64,000 nt of DNA, from contig NZ_CP019630.1 of NCBI RefSeq assembly GCF_001999245.1, forward strand, positions 558,001 through 622,000, given 5' to 3'. A program made the position numbers and the translations under genes. The notes under the pieces were generated by a model, which worked only from the letters and a program-made list of their open reading frames with translations, was not told the origin of the DNA and did no database searches. Positions 50,143 through 59,920 of this stretch are shown piece by piece. The stretch's first letter is position 1. Each line of letters begins with the position of its first letter. This DNA is from Roseibium algicola (GTDB lineage Bacteria > Pseudomonadota > Alphaproteobacteria > Rhizobiales > Stappiaceae).

Positions 50143-50736
50143 TTACCGAACCGGCTTCACCAGGCGCATGCGCCAGGTGACGCCTTTCTTGTCGGAGACG
50201 AGACGATAGTCATCGAGCACTTCCCACTTGCTGGTATCGTCGGTTGCTTCCCAGAGCTTGTTGATCAGCTTGTTTGCACCTGACTCCGGCTTTTTCGGTG
50301 AATACATCGACAGGGCGATAACACCGTTTTCCTTCAGGAACGGGACGTAGCGGGCAACGACGGCAGCCGGGTCATCCGCGAAGTGAAGAACCTCGTTGAA
50401 GACAATGGCGGAGAACGTTTCACCTTCCTGCGCTTCGAAAGTGTGCATGTCGCCTGCCCGCAGGCTGGCGATGGCCGGGTCGACATTGGCGATCTGCAGG
50501 GAAGCCGGGGAAAGATCCATGCCGACATAGCGCTTGACGCCCATGGGCTGCAAACGCTCGTAGAGCAGGCCTTCGCCGCAGCCGATATCGAGAACGTCAT
50601 CCATGGAGCCGGTCAGGCTCAGCCACATGCCGATAATGCCGTATCGGCCGCTTTCAGGCAGCGAGCGCAGGAAGGCCCAGCGACCGGCTTCATATTCCTC
50701 GTCCCAGCCAGCGGCGGTGGTGGCATTCTTCGACAT
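50143..50736 (-). CDS. Class I SAM-dependent methyltransferase
   Basis: The product is 197 residues. The Rossmann glycine loop is VLDIGCGEGLLYERL, then YVGMDLSPASLQIA, GDMHTF and IVFNEVLHFADDP. It is close to small-molecule methyltransferases of the Methyltransf_11/12 type. It probably acts alone; the substrate is unknown. It is downstream of the oligopeptide permease genes on the same strand, separated by a small hairpin, so it is likely a separate or leaky transcript. Confidence 0.82.
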   Translation of the reverse strand: MSKNATTAAGWDEEYEAGRWAFLRSLPESGRYGIIGMWLSLTGSMDDVLDIGCGEGLLYERLQPMGVKRYVGMDLSPASLQIANVDPAIASLRAGDMHTFEAQEGETFSAIVFNEVLHFADDPAAVVARYVPFLKENGVIALSMYSPKKPESGANKLINKLWEATDDTSKWEVLDDYRLVSDKKGVTWRMRLVKPVR

Positions 50737-50757
50737 TGTGACTTCCTAACAGCAAGA

Positions 50758-50774
50758 CGGGCCAGAACGGCCCG
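50758..50774 (-). terminator. Weak hairpin after the oligopeptide transporter operon
   Basis: CGGGCC, loop AGAAC, GGCCCG between the last permease gene and the methyltransferase gene. On the minus strand it is followed by TCTTGCTGTT, which is not a good T-run. Confidence 0.4.
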
Positions 50775-50798
50775 CCGGTTCTTCAGATTTCAGATGCA

Positions 50799-51977
50799 TC
50801 ACTTATAGGGATCTGCCGCGTCGCGCAAACCATCGCCAAGGAAATTGAACGCCAGGACGACAATGATGATCGGCAGCACCGGAGCCATCAGCCAGGGATA
50901 GACGGTCACCACCGAAATATTCTGCGCTTCGTTCAAGAGAACACCCCAGGAAACCGCCGGCCGACGCAGACCGAGGTTAAGATAGGACAGCGCAGTCTCA
51001 CCCAGGATCATGGACGGGATCGACAGCGTCGCCGACGCGATGATGTGGCTGGTGAAACCCGGCAGCAGATGCCGCGTGATGACGCGCTTCGGCTTGGCCC
51101 CCATCAGGACAGCTGCCTTGGCGTATTCCTCTTCACGCAGGGACAGCAGCTTCGACCTGACGGCACGGGCAAGCCCGGGCCAATCCAGCAGACCAAGGAT
51201 GATCGTCAGTCCGAAATAGATCCAGACGGGGCTCCAGGTGACAGGCAGCGCCGCGGAGAGTGCCATCCAAAGAGGCAGTTCGGGAAGTGAGCGCAGGATC
51301 TCGATCGCCCGCTGGATCAGACTGTCGATCCAGCCGCCGAAATAGCCGGCTATCCCACCGAAGAAGAGCCCGAGAACGATTGAGATCACGACGCCGATCA
51401 GACCGACAGTGAGCGACAGCCGGGCCCCGTAGACCAGGCCCGAGAACTGATCGCGGCCAAGTCGGTCCGTCCCGAACAGGAACATCGTGCCGCCTTCCGC
51501 CGGACACACAAGGTGGAAGGAAGCGTCCCAGAGCCCCCAGAACTTGTATTTTGCGCCGCTGCAGAAGAAGCGGAGCGGCTGGACATTGTTCGGATCGTCC
51601 TTGAACACCCATTGCAGGGTTTCCATGTCGATTTCCGAGGTCATGCCGTAGACGAACGGACCGACAAGCTTGCCTTCGTGAAACAAGTGGATCGGTTGCG
51701 GCGGAGCATAAAGATGCATGCTGTCGCGGCTGTTGGCGCCATAGGGTGCAATTACTTCGGCAAAGGGAACGCAAAGATAGAACAGGATCAGGACCACGCC
51801 TGACCAGACCGCTATTTTGTGGCGCTTGAATTTCCACCACATGATCTTCCATTGGGAAGCCTGGTAGAAGCGCTCCTGCTCGGCGGTCATCTCCTCGGTG
51901 ACAGCCGGGTTGAACGGCGTCGGATCGACGTAATGCTCGACTTCGCGCGTGGGCGTGTTCTTCACGTCCATGGTCAT
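50799..51977 (-). CDS. Oligopeptide ABC transporter permease (YejE/OppC-type)
   Basis: The product is 392 residues. A conserved N-terminal extension (EEMTAEQERFYQASQWKIMWWKFKRHK) precedes the first helix, as in YejE-type permeases. The docking loop EYAKAAVLMGAKPKRVITRHLLPG is present. It has six membrane segments and a periplasmic loop with two Cys residues after the first. The ATG at 51977 overlaps the YejB-like stop (ATGA). It is the last gene of the transporter operon. Imports oligopeptides or microcin C-like compounds. Confidence 0.86.
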   Translation of the reverse strand: MTMDVKNTPTREVEHYVDPTPFNPAVTEEMTAEQERFYQASQWKIMWWKFKRHKIAVWSGVVLILFYLCVPFAEVIAPYGANSRDSMHLYAPPQPIHLFHEGKLVGPFVYGMTSEIDMETLQWVFKDDPNNVQPLRFFCSGAKYKFWGLWDASFHLVCPAEGGTMFLFGTDRLGRDQFSGLVYGARLSLTVGLIGVVISIVLGLFFGGIAGYFGGWIDSLIQRAIEILRSLPELPLWMALSAALPVTWSPVWIYFGLTIILGLLDWPGLARAVRSKLLSLREEEYAKAAVLMGAKPKRVITRHLLPGFTSHIIASATLSIPSMILGETALSYLNLGLRRPAVSWGVLLNEAQNISVVTVYPWLMAPVLPIIIVVLAFNFLGDGLRDAADPYK

Positions 51978-52999
51978 GACGAGGCCCTCCCGCCAAGACG
52001 AATGCGCGGATCGAGAACTGCCAGCAGCAGATCGGAGATCAGCATGCCGATCAGCGTCAACATGGCAACGAACAGCAGAATGAACCCTGACAGGAACTGA
52101 TCCTGCGATTGTAACGCGGACACAAGAACCGGACCGACTGTCGGAAGGCTCATCACCACCGAAACGATCACCGAGCCAGAAACAAGCGACGGGATCAGGT
52201 TGCCAATGTCGGCGATGAACGGGTTGATGGCCATGCGCAGGGGATATTTGACCAGCAGGTGGTTTTCCTTCAGCCCCTTCGCCCGGCCCGTGGTGACATA
52301 TTGCTTGTGAAGCTCGTCAAGCAGGTTGGCGCGCAGGCGCCGGATCATGGCCGCCGTGCCGGAGGTCCCGATCACGATGGTGGGCACGATCAGATGCGCC
52401 AGCACCGACATTGCCTTGTCGAAGCTCCAGGGCTGATCGATGTACTGAGGATCCATCAGGCCACCGACGGACAGGCCGAACCAGCGATTGAAGAAATAGA
52501 GGAGAATGAGCGCAAGCAGAAAGTTGGGGGTGGCAAGACCGATATAGCCCAGGAAAGTGAACCCGTAATCCCCCCAGGAATACTGGCGCGTTGCAGAGAA
52601 AATACCGATGGGGAACGACACCACGTAGACGAACAGGATCGTCGCGAAGTTCAGGACCACGGTCAAGGGAAGTGTCGGTCCTATGACCTGCTCCACCGGC
52701 TTGTCGAATTCGAACGACCAGCCCCAGTTGCCCTGGATCAACCCGTCGAAACCGTGAGGTCCCGGCCAGAGGCCAACCCAGATGAGGTAGCGCTCCATGA
52801 AGGGACGATCGAGAGAGAATTCCTTTCTCAGGAACTCGAGCTTGGCAACCGAGGAACTTTCACCGGAGGACTTCAGGGCAGCAATCTGGTTGGAAATGTA
52901 ATCACCGGACGGCAACTCGATGATGAAGAAAGTCAGCAGACTGATCACCAGCAAGGTGGGACCCATCATCAAAATACGTCGGACAATGTAATAGAGCAC
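51974..52999 (-). CDS. Oligopeptide ABC transporter permease (YejB/OppB-type)
   Basis: The product is 341 residues. MLYYIVRRILMMGPTLLVISLLTFFI is the typical first helix. The docking loop contains YVTTGRAKGLKENHLLVKYPLR. Six membrane helices. GTG start 52999 follows GGGGAGTTTAG. It lies 266 bp after the binding-protein gene, separated by two strong hairpins, and overlaps the second permease gene. Confidence 0.87.
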   Translation of the reverse strand: MLYYIVRRILMMGPTLLVISLLTFFIIELPSGDYISNQIAALKSSGESSSVAKLEFLRKEFSLDRPFMERYLIWVGLWPGPHGFDGLIQGNWGWSFEFDKPVEQVIGPTLPLTVVLNFATILFVYVVSFPIGIFSATRQYSWGDYGFTFLGYIGLATPNFLLALILLYFFNRWFGLSVGGLMDPQYIDQPWSFDKAMSVLAHLIVPTIVIGTSGTAAMIRRLRANLLDELHKQYVTTGRAKGLKENHLLVKYPLRMAINPFIADIGNLIPSLVSGSVIVSVVMSLPTVGPVLVSALQSQDQFLSGFILLFVAMLTLIGMLISDLLLAVLDPRIRLGGRASS

Positions 53000-53162
53000 C
53001 TAAACTCCCCTCAGCCCCGGCACTTTGCGCAAATCAGGCTCTGATTTCTGCACTTAAAGTCAAATTCGGTTTCGATAGTATGACGTTTTTCAACCAAGAG
53101 TCAGTCCCCGGAAAAACGACTGGCGGAACGGGCCGGATCAAGTCAGCCCGTCGCCTTTAAAG

Positions 53163-53242
53163 CGTTCGGTTCGGATAATCTTCCGAACCGAACGATATCC
53201 CTGACAGTTTCCCCGTCCGGTTGGTGTCAGAACCAGCCGGAC
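53163..53242 (-). other. Two strong stem-loops between binding-protein and permease genes
   Basis: Hairpin one: 53163-53194, a 13-bp perfect stem (CGTTCGGTTCGGA, loop TAATCT). Hairpin two: 53215-53242, 11 pairs with one wobble (GTCCGGTTGGT, loop GTCAGA). They sit just after the binding-protein stop on the transcript. No T-run follows either, so transcript stabilisation of the binding-protein message, with reduced permease expression, is the likely effect. I see no promoter in the rest of the gap. Confidence 0.6.
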
Positions 53243-53265
53243 CGGAAAACAAGCGGAACTGCTGC

Positions 53266-55152
53266 TTACTTGGCCATGTAGAATTCATCCATGCGGTGAA
53301 TTCCGAAATGGGCGCCAGGATCCCAGCCGTAGATACCTTCAAGCGGTACGTTTTCAACGTTCTTGATCACAACCGGCTGACGAACGCCGGAAACCAGACC
53401 GATATGAATGGTTTCGTCAGCATGGATCTGGAGCATTTCTTCCCAGATCTCGGTGCGCTCTTCCGGCGTTCTGGAGCTCAACCATGCGGTATAGAGTTCC
53501 ATCAGACGCTCGGCCGGGGCCCAGTCGGGTTTTTCACCGCCCTCACCCTGGGTTTCGAAATAGTCACCCCACTTGTGCCACGAAAGCGCGTCGCCACGCA
53601 CAGGGGCAAAGTCTTCCGGCGGCATTTCGGACGTCGGAATGCCGTTCTCGAAGCCGGACCATACAGACATCAGCAGGTCACCGGTGATGGCGCGCTCGCG
53701 CATGTTGTCACGCTGGCTCGGCTTGGCAAACAGAGCGACGCCGATCTCTTTCCACATTTCCTTGACCAGCTCCAGGGCATCATCCTGGACCTGTTCCTCG
53801 CCAGCTGTCTCCACGATGATTTCCAGCGGACGGCCATCGGACATCAGACGAATGCCGTTTCCGTTGCGCTTGGTGAGGCCGATTTCGTCCAGAAGCGCGT
53901 TCGCCTGTTCCGGATCGTATTCCGCCCACTTGGTGGTGAACTCGGCTTTGTAAAGCGGGCTGGACGCCAGCACCGTGTCGTTGCCCGGTGTTCCCAGTCC
54001 GAAGAACAGGACCCGGTTGAGCAGGTTGCGGTCGATCCCGAGCGACAGGGCATGACGGAACTTCGTGTTGCGCATCAGTTCACGCCAAACCGGATCCTTG
54101 ACCGTCAGGTTCGGCAGGATCGAGATCTCCGCACCCTTGGTGTTGGACCAGAGCGCGGTGACATAGTCATTGTCCTTTTCGCCCTTCTTCAGGACGGTAA
54201 TGTCGGCGAAGTTGAGGTTACGTGCCTGCAGGTTGCTTTCACCAGCCTGTGCCTTGGCCGGGATCAGCTTGCCGTCGGCAACCGTCATGATGATTTCGTC
54301 GACATATGGAAGCTGCTGACCGGTGCTGTCGACCCGGTGATAGTATGGATTGCGTTCCAGAACGAAGCGCAGGTCGCTGTCATCGCGGTTGCGCACCCAA
54401 GGCTGCAACGACGGCATGTCGACGTTCTGCGCGTTGTACATGTCGTCTTTTTTGTTATGGAGCGGTGCCCAGTCCCGCGCCTTCACCTTTGCAGCTTCCT
54501 TGGCGATCACATCAGGATCGCCGTATTTCTCGTGGAACTGCTTCAGATAGTGGGCTGGGCGATAGATGAACGGCGGACGGGACTTTGCCAGTTCCGGCAG
54601 GAACAGCGGGTTCGGCGAATCCCAGGTAAAGCGGACGGTGGTTTCGTCCAGGACCTCGAACTTGGGGCCTTTGCCGTTGGCCAGCAGGTACGGCGGCAGA
54701 CCTGACGGGGTCAGGCTTTCGTTGCTGACAATGTCCTCGAAAAAGTAGCGGAAATCCTCGGCACCGAAGGGATGGCCATCAGACCACTTGTGGCCGGCAC
54801 GCGTGTGAAGCGTGAAAATGCGGCCATCTTCAACATCGACGTTCGCCAGGATATCGGGAACCAGTTCCAGTTGCTCGTTGTAGCCAACGAGGCGGGCATA
54901 GCCCCAAACGTTGATCAGTCGGACATCCTTTGCCCGGCCGATCAGGGTGTCGATCTTGCCTCCCGGCTTGCCGACGGTTCGACCCTTGGCTTCAAGATCA
55001 ACGATCAGAGGGTCGGAAGGAACCCGTTCCGCCACGGGTGGCAGAGACGGATCAAGGCCCGGTGTTTCCTTCAACTCCAGCGCGGCCAGTGGCCCCGCTA
55101 TCAGAGCTACGGTCAGGAAAAGACCGGCCCTTACGGAATTCAAAAACTTCAT
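53266..55152 (-). CDS. Oligopeptide (YejA-type) ABC transporter substrate-binding protein
   Basis: The product is 628 residues with a signal peptide (FLTVALIAGPLAALELKE). The family 5 solute-binding pattern runs throughout: GYNEQLELVPDILANVDVEDGRIFTLHTRAGHKWSDGHPFGAEDF, FRHALSLGIDRNLLNRVLFFGLG and a C-terminal hinge. The length (over 600) and gene order resemble microcin C/oligopeptide Yej systems rather than DppA. It overlaps the upstream ATPase gene (ATGA). Periplasmic. Confidence 0.86.
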   Translation of the reverse strand: MKFLNSVRAGLFLTVALIAGPLAALELKETPGLDPSLPPVAERVPSDPLIVDLEAKGRTVGKPGGKIDTLIGRAKDVRLINVWGYARLVGYNEQLELVPDILANVDVEDGRIFTLHTRAGHKWSDGHPFGAEDFRYFFEDIVSNESLTPSGLPPYLLANGKGPKFEVLDETTVRFTWDSPNPLFLPELAKSRPPFIYRPAHYLKQFHEKYGDPDVIAKEAAKVKARDWAPLHNKKDDMYNAQNVDMPSLQPWVRNRDDSDLRFVLERNPYYHRVDSTGQQLPYVDEIIMTVADGKLIPAKAQAGESNLQARNLNFADITVLKKGEKDNDYVTALWSNTKGAEISILPNLTVKDPVWRELMRNTKFRHALSLGIDRNLLNRVLFFGLGTPGNDTVLASSPLYKAEFTTKWAEYDPEQANALLDEIGLTKRNGNGIRLMSDGRPLEIIVETAGEEQVQDDALELVKEMWKEIGVALFAKPSQRDNMRERAITGDLLMSVWSGFENGIPTSEMPPEDFAPVRGDALSWHKWGDYFETQGEGGEKPDWAPAERLMELYTAWLSSRTPEERTEIWEEMLQIHADETIHIGLVSGVRQPVVIKNVENVPLEGIYGWDPGAHFGIHRMDEFYMAK

Positions 55153-57035
55153 GCTGCAGTCCCCTCAAGCGCCCCGGCATTCTTCAGGCCAGGTGCGCAG
55201 ACAAAGTGATCCGGTTCCATTTCCACCAGCGACGGCGCCTGGCCGTCGGTCAATCGGAAAGGTTCCGGCCAAGATTGCGGCTCCGATGCTCTGTTGGCAT
55301 CTAGGGCGGCAAAATCCAGTGGTGCCGACAGGTCCGGCTCAGGCACGGCCGAAAGCAATGCTTTCGTGTACGGGTGCAGCGGATTGCCGACGACAGTTCG
55401 TGTTTCGCCCATCTCGACCAGTCGTCCACGGCACATGACCGCGATCCGGTCGGCAACATAGTCGACCACGGCCAGGTTATGGCTGACAAAGAGATAGGTC
55501 AGGTTCAGGTCGCGCTTGAGATCCTGCAGAAGGTTCAGGATCTGCGCCTGTACCGAGACGTCGAGCGCCGAGGTCGGTTCGTCGCACAACAGGAATTCCG
55601 GGTTCAGCGCGAGAGCTCGTGCGATCCCGATGCGCTGGCGTTGACCGCCGGAGAACGAATGCGGATAGCGGCGCAGGAAACGCGGGTCGAGCCCCACCAG
55701 GTTCATCAGATTGCGCGCGCGCTCGGCCCGCTCCTGAGGGGTGCCGATGCCGTGCACCTCAAGGGGTTCCATCAGCGTGTCGTTGATGGTCATGCGCGGG
55801 TTGAGCGAGGAGAACGGATCCTGGAAAATAAGCTGTACGCGGCGGCGATAGTCCATCAGTTCCGCGCCCTTGAGCTTGGAGATGTCTTCCAGCCCCTTGC
55901 CGCGATTGTAGAGGACGTTGCCGCCCTCGATACCGATTGCCCTCAGGATGGCCTTTGCTGCGGTGGTCTTGCCGGAACCCGATTCCCCTACGAGACCGAG
56001 ACACTCGCCACGGCGGATCGTCAGGTTGATGCTGTCGAGCGCGGTCATGGTCTTGACCTTGCCACCTAGGAAAGACCCCTTGCGCAGGGTGAACCGTTTG
56101 GTGACATCGCGCATTTCGACCAGTGGCTCGCCCGGCTTGACGTCGCAATGCGGGCGATTGGCCGTCAGTTCCTCAGAGCGGACCTTGATGGGCCGGATCG
56201 GCACTAGCCGCTCGTCCCGGTCCATGTGGAAGCTCGGGACCGCGTTGAGCAGAGCCTTCAGATAGTCGTGCTTCGGATTGGAGAAGAGCTGCTGGGCAGT
56301 GCCCTTTTCCATGATGCGGCCATGATAGATCACCGCGATTTCGTCGGCCATGTTGGCAACCACGCCAAAGTCGTGGGTGATCATCAGGACGGACATGCGC
56401 AGTTCGGCCTGAACTTCGCGAATGAGTTTCAGGATTTCCGCTTGAATTGTGACGTCGAGCGCGGTGGTAGGCTCGTCCGCGATCAACAGCGCGGGGCGGC
56501 AGATCATGGCCATCGCGATCATCGCGCGCTGGCGGAGCCCGCCTGACAGTTCGAACGGATAGGTGTCGAGAGCGCGCTCGGGATCAGGGAACTGGACCAG
56601 GCTCAGCATGGTCTTGGTCAGTTCACGTGCCTCGGCACTGGAAACATTGCGGTGAAGAAGTGCGGCTTCGCCGATCTGGTCGCCGATGGTATGCAGCGGC
56701 GACAGTGACGTCATCGGCTCCTGGAAAATGATCGCAACCCGGTTACCGCGCAGGTGCCGCATCTGCGGTCCCTTGCGCTCAAGCGCTGCAATATCGACAG
56801 GCGGCTCCGCGCCGGTCGGATCCGCCAGGATCACTTTCCCGGATGTAATGGATGCAGCCTGGGGCAGAAGACCCATGATCGTCTGCGATATGACCGTCTT
56901 GCCCGACCCGGATTCGCCCACCAGCGCGACAGTCCGGTTCTCGGGTACGACAAATGACACATTGTCGACCGCCCGGACCTGACCTTCCGCCGTATTAAAA
57001 TCAACCGTCAGTCCCTCAATCGAGAGAACATTCAC
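55149..57035 (-). CDS. Fused double ABC ATPase of oligopeptide transporter (YejF-type)
   Basis: The product is 628 residues with two complete nucleotide-binding domains. Each has Walker A GESGSGKT (about 40 and about 360), signatures LSGGLRQR and FSGGQRQR, and Walker B LLIADEPT and LLCDEPT. The fusion is typical of YejF and DppDF-type proteins. The last 60 residues form the oligopeptide ATPase C-terminal extension. The GTG at 57035 lies nine bases after GGGAGG; a TTG at 57056 is possible. First gene of the operon. Confidence 0.9.
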   Translation of the reverse strand: MNVLSIEGLTVDFNTAEGQVRAVDNVSFVVPENRTVALVGESGSGKTVISQTIMGLLPQAASITSGKVILADPTGAEPPVDIAALERKGPQMRHLRGNRVAIIFQEPMTSLSPLHTIGDQIGEAALLHRNVSSAEARELTKTMLSLVQFPDPERALDTYPFELSGGLRQRAMIAMAMICRPALLIADEPTTALDVTIQAEILKLIREVQAELRMSVLMITHDFGVVANMADEIAVIYHGRIMEKGTAQQLFSNPKHDYLKALLNAVPSFHMDRDERLVPIRPIKVRSEELTANRPHCDVKPGEPLVEMRDVTKRFTLRKGSFLGGKVKTMTALDSINLTIRRGECLGLVGESGSGKTTAAKAILRAIGIEGGNVLYNRGKGLEDISKLKGAELMDYRRRVQLIFQDPFSSLNPRMTINDTLMEPLEVHGIGTPQERAERARNLMNLVGLDPRFLRRYPHSFSGGQRQRIGIARALALNPEFLLCDEPTSALDVSVQAQILNLLQDLKRDLNLTYLFVSHNLAVVDYVADRIAVMCRGRLVEMGETRTVVGNPLHPYTKALLSAVPEPDLSAPLDFAALDANRASEPQSWPEPFRLTDGQAPSLVEMEPDHFVCAPGLKNAGALEGTAA

Positions 57036-57325
57036 CGCGCATTTCCTCCCAGGCAAGGATTGTCTGACAGAGGCTTACTAAGCCCTCATTGCATTTGAAA
57101 GACAACCAAATTCGCCAGTGGATAGCAATGCAGGATTCATGAAAACAAACTGTGATGTTCGTCACAGTTTGCAAGAGCAGACCCGTTCCGCCACTCGATT
57201 AACGGGTGCAACCGAACGTTAAACTGCAATTGTCGAACGAGCCTGAAATCATTTTTTCTGCGTTCATCTGAACACGAAACAGACTAGCTGGAAGCCTGGC
57301 CGGCGGTCCAACGGTCCGGAAGGAA

Positions 57326-59203
57326 TCACTCCGCGGCAGACACCGGCCGCACCACGGGCCTGTGTACAGGCTTTGACTGCGGAAAGGGATCGAGCCAATA
57401 GACTTCCATCTGCCCGCTTCGGCCGCGCAGGTGATGCGCGCCGACCGGCCGCTGGTGCCGCTCACCAGGCAGATGCGCAACAGTGTCCGCACTCGCCAGG
57501 ATGACAACTTCCGGGTTTTCGGGAACTTCCTTGCCAAGCGTCTGCAGGCGTTCGGCCGCGTTCACGGTGTCGCCGACAACGGTATAGTTCCAGCGATCAA
57601 GCGCGCCGACGTTGCCGACAACCGCCGGGCCGGTGTGAATACCGATCCGAAGCGCCATCGGCGGACGCCCCTGGGTAACCGCGTTCAGATTCGACTGATG
57701 CAGCGCAGCTGCAATCCGGCGTGCGGTTCTGACAGCAGCCTCCGCATGGTCCGGGCGGGCATCGGGCGCGCCCCAGAAGGCCAGCATGCCATCCCCCAGG
57801 AACTTGTCGACCGTGCCGCCCTCGCCTTCGACAGCCTCGACCAGGATAGCGAAATGGTCATTCAGCAGGCTGGCGGTCTCTTCCGCACTCAGGTGCTCCG
57901 ACAAGGCCGTGAACCCGACTATATCGGTAAAGAGGATCGTGAGTTCGGCACCACGCGCCTGCGCTGCATTCCCGCCTCCCAGACGCATCAGCTTGATGAA
58001 CAGCGAGCGCGGCACATAGGTGTTCATGGCCTTGAGGCCTTCAACCATGGAATTGAAGGCGAGCGCCACCTGATCGATCTCCGCAACGCGGCTGCGCGGC
58101 AGGGGCTCTACTTCGTTGAGCGACAGGCTGCCGATGCGCTTGGACTGAACCGCAAGGTACCGCAACGGGCGAGCGACACGCCGCCCCATCCAGAATGCGA
58201 TCAGCACCGACACCACCAGTGCGCCGAAGCCGACAAACATGGAGCCTGCAAGACGCCGCAACTCGCGGGAGACCGTCGCGCTGAGGTAATACTGCCCGAC
58301 AGTCCAGGGCCGGTCGCTGAAACCATCCAGCTGGGCCTTCATGACGATATATTCTTCGTTGTTTGCATCAACGGTTGAAACGTCGATGCCGAGTTCCGCG
58401 GCTTTCTTGAATTCGTCCAGCTTTTCTTCATTTACCATGGCAGCCAGAACGGGGTCGCCGATCGTCTGCCAGGAACCCGGCAACTTGTCCTGAATGTTGC
58501 CACCGGTCTGGAGCCAGGGAGCGTCCGAATGCAGGATCACCTGATCACCGTCCGCGATGATGAAAACGGTATTGTCGCCACCCTCGTCCTGAGCAGAAAC
58601 GATGTGGGCAAGTTCTTCCATGGACGTCGCAGCCGTCAGCATGCCGGCAACCTTGCCGTCCCGCACCAACGGCACCGAAACATTCGCGAAAAGACCGACC
58701 TCGTGTTTGACGAGCGGGCCCCAGGTCGGCGGACTGTCGGCGCTCAATTGCGGCATTTCCTGCATGTTCATGCCGGGTGGCGGTGCGTCGGTTTCAATCC
58801 GCCACAGTTTGCCGGTCGGTGCCCGATAGATCCCCAGCTTGCTTCTGTCGGTCGAAGTCACCACCAGTGTGGTGATGTCGTGATTGGATTTCAGCGCGAT
58901 CGAGAGATCCTGCAGCGTCCTTTCCGTATCGTCGAAGCCGAGCGTGCCGTCGTCGAAATAGGGCTTCAGGCCGATGATCGCGTTTTCGACAGACACGAAA
59001 TGCGTCCGCAACTGCGTCTCGAGCGCCTGGGTGCTCAGGATCGTCTTGTCATTCAGCAGGGAAAACGTGTTGCGAAAGTTGGCCGAGACAGACAAGCCCA
59101 GCACAAGACCGATCGCAATCGCAACGAACGCACCGAACCCCAGCCCGACGATAGTCGTCAGGGGCAGCATTATGCGCCGGCCGGTGCGTTTCGATTTTTT
59201 CAT
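57326..59203 (-). CDS. Receptor-type class III adenylate/guanylate cyclase
   Basis: The product is 625 residues. One membrane helix (about 13-38) is followed by a large periplasmic sensor of the dCACHE type (about 45-320), a second helix (about 323-343), a HAMP linker (ARPLRYLAVQSKRI), and a cyclase domain. The cyclase has ILFTDIVGFT and LGDGMLAFWGAP with the metal-binding Asp residues, and NYTVVGDTVNAAERLQ. Cyclic AMP production would follow an extracellular signal, perhaps a small molecule given the CACHE fold. ATG 59203 has GGGTCACCGCCCA upstream. It is monocistronic. Confidence 0.87.
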   Translation of the reverse strand: MKKSKRTGRRIMLPLTTIVGLGFGAFVAIAIGLVLGLSVSANFRNTFSLLNDKTILSTQALETQLRTHFVSVENAIIGLKPYFDDGTLGFDDTERTLQDLSIALKSNHDITTLVVTSTDRSKLGIYRAPTGKLWRIETDAPPPGMNMQEMPQLSADSPPTWGPLVKHEVGLFANVSVPLVRDGKVAGMLTAATSMEELAHIVSAQDEGGDNTVFIIADGDQVILHSDAPWLQTGGNIQDKLPGSWQTIGDPVLAAMVNEEKLDEFKKAAELGIDVSTVDANNEEYIVMKAQLDGFSDRPWTVGQYYLSATVSRELRRLAGSMFVGFGALVVSVLIAFWMGRRVARPLRYLAVQSKRIGSLSLNEVEPLPRSRVAEIDQVALAFNSMVEGLKAMNTYVPRSLFIKLMRLGGGNAAQARGAELTILFTDIVGFTALSEHLSAEETASLLNDHFAILVEAVEGEGGTVDKFLGDGMLAFWGAPDARPDHAEAAVRTARRIAAALHQSNLNAVTQGRPPMALRIGIHTGPAVVGNVGALDRWNYTVVGDTVNAAERLQTLGKEVPENPEVVILASADTVAHLPGERHQRPVGAHHLRGRSGQMEVYWLDPFPQSKPVHRPVVRPVSAAE

Positions 59204-59318
59204 TGGGCGGTGACCCTTGTTGCGAACAGGCAGCTTACCTGCATGACGGTTTCCGTCAAATTAAGGCAAGCTTTCGACTTTCCACCGCAAAGGACTGCCA
59301 CCGCGATGTCTTTTGCCT

Positions 59319-59903
59319 TTAGCCGGTCAATCGACGCAGGGCCAGTTCCTGCAGCAAGATTATGGTTTTTGCGTCCATGATTTCACCGGAGCGGATCATC
59401 TCGAGCGCCTCGTCGAGGGGAACGTGCATCACCTCGATATCCTCCCCCTCGGTTTCCTTGCCGCCACCTTCGGCGACCTTGTCCTTCAGATGGTATGTCC
59501 CGCGGAAGAATGCCACATATTCGGTTACGGATCCCGGACTGCTGAATGCATCGAAGAGATGTTCCAGGTCCGAAACCTCAAATCCTGTTTCCTCGATCAG
59601 CTCCGCGCGCATGCGATCCTCCGGATGCGCACCTTCCAGAAGACCGGCGGGTGCTTCGATCAACATCGGGTCTCGGCCGGCAGCCCAGACTGGCAGCCGG
59701 AACTGGCGCGTCAGCAGCACGCAATTGCGTTCCGGATCGTAGAGCAGGCAGGTTGCTCCATGTCCCTTTTCGTAGACTTCACGCACCTGCGCCTGCCAGT
59801 CGCCGTCCCGGCGCCTGTACTCGATCCGGTGGCGGGTCAGCGTTCCCCAGGAATTGGACAGAACTTCGCTATCGGAGACCTTGAGGTAATCCGGGGTACT
59901 CAT
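59319..59903 (-). CDS. NudK-like NUDIX hydrolase (GDP-mannose or ADP-sugar pyrophosphatase type)
   Basis: The product is 194 residues. PMLIEAPAGLLEGAHPEDRMRAELIEETGFEVSDLEHLFDAFSSPGSVTEY has the NUDIX helix (AELIEETG; the box is slightly degenerate) and the SPGSVTE loop of NudK/YffH. It hydrolyses nucleotide sugars to sugar phosphate and NMP. Mg-binding Glu residues of the helix are kept. ATG 59903. It lies 17 bp after the CaiB-like gene and may be in one operon with it. Confidence 0.83.
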   Translation of the reverse strand: MSTPDYLKVSDSEVLSNSWGTLTRHRIEYRRRDGDWQAQVREVYEKGHGATCLLYDPERNCVLLTRQFRLPVWAAGRDPMLIEAPAGLLEGAHPEDRMRAELIEETGFEVSDLEHLFDAFSSPGSVTEYVAFFRGTYHLKDKVAEGGGKETEGEDIEVMHVPLDEALEMIRSGEIMDAKTIILLQELALRRLTG

Positions 59904-59920
59904 GGCAGTGCTTTCTTCGT

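Noticed and set aside
53221..54705. 494-codon plus-strand frame opposite the oligopeptide binding protein
   Set aside because: Antisense artefact of high GC coding DNA; the binding protein is unmistakable.
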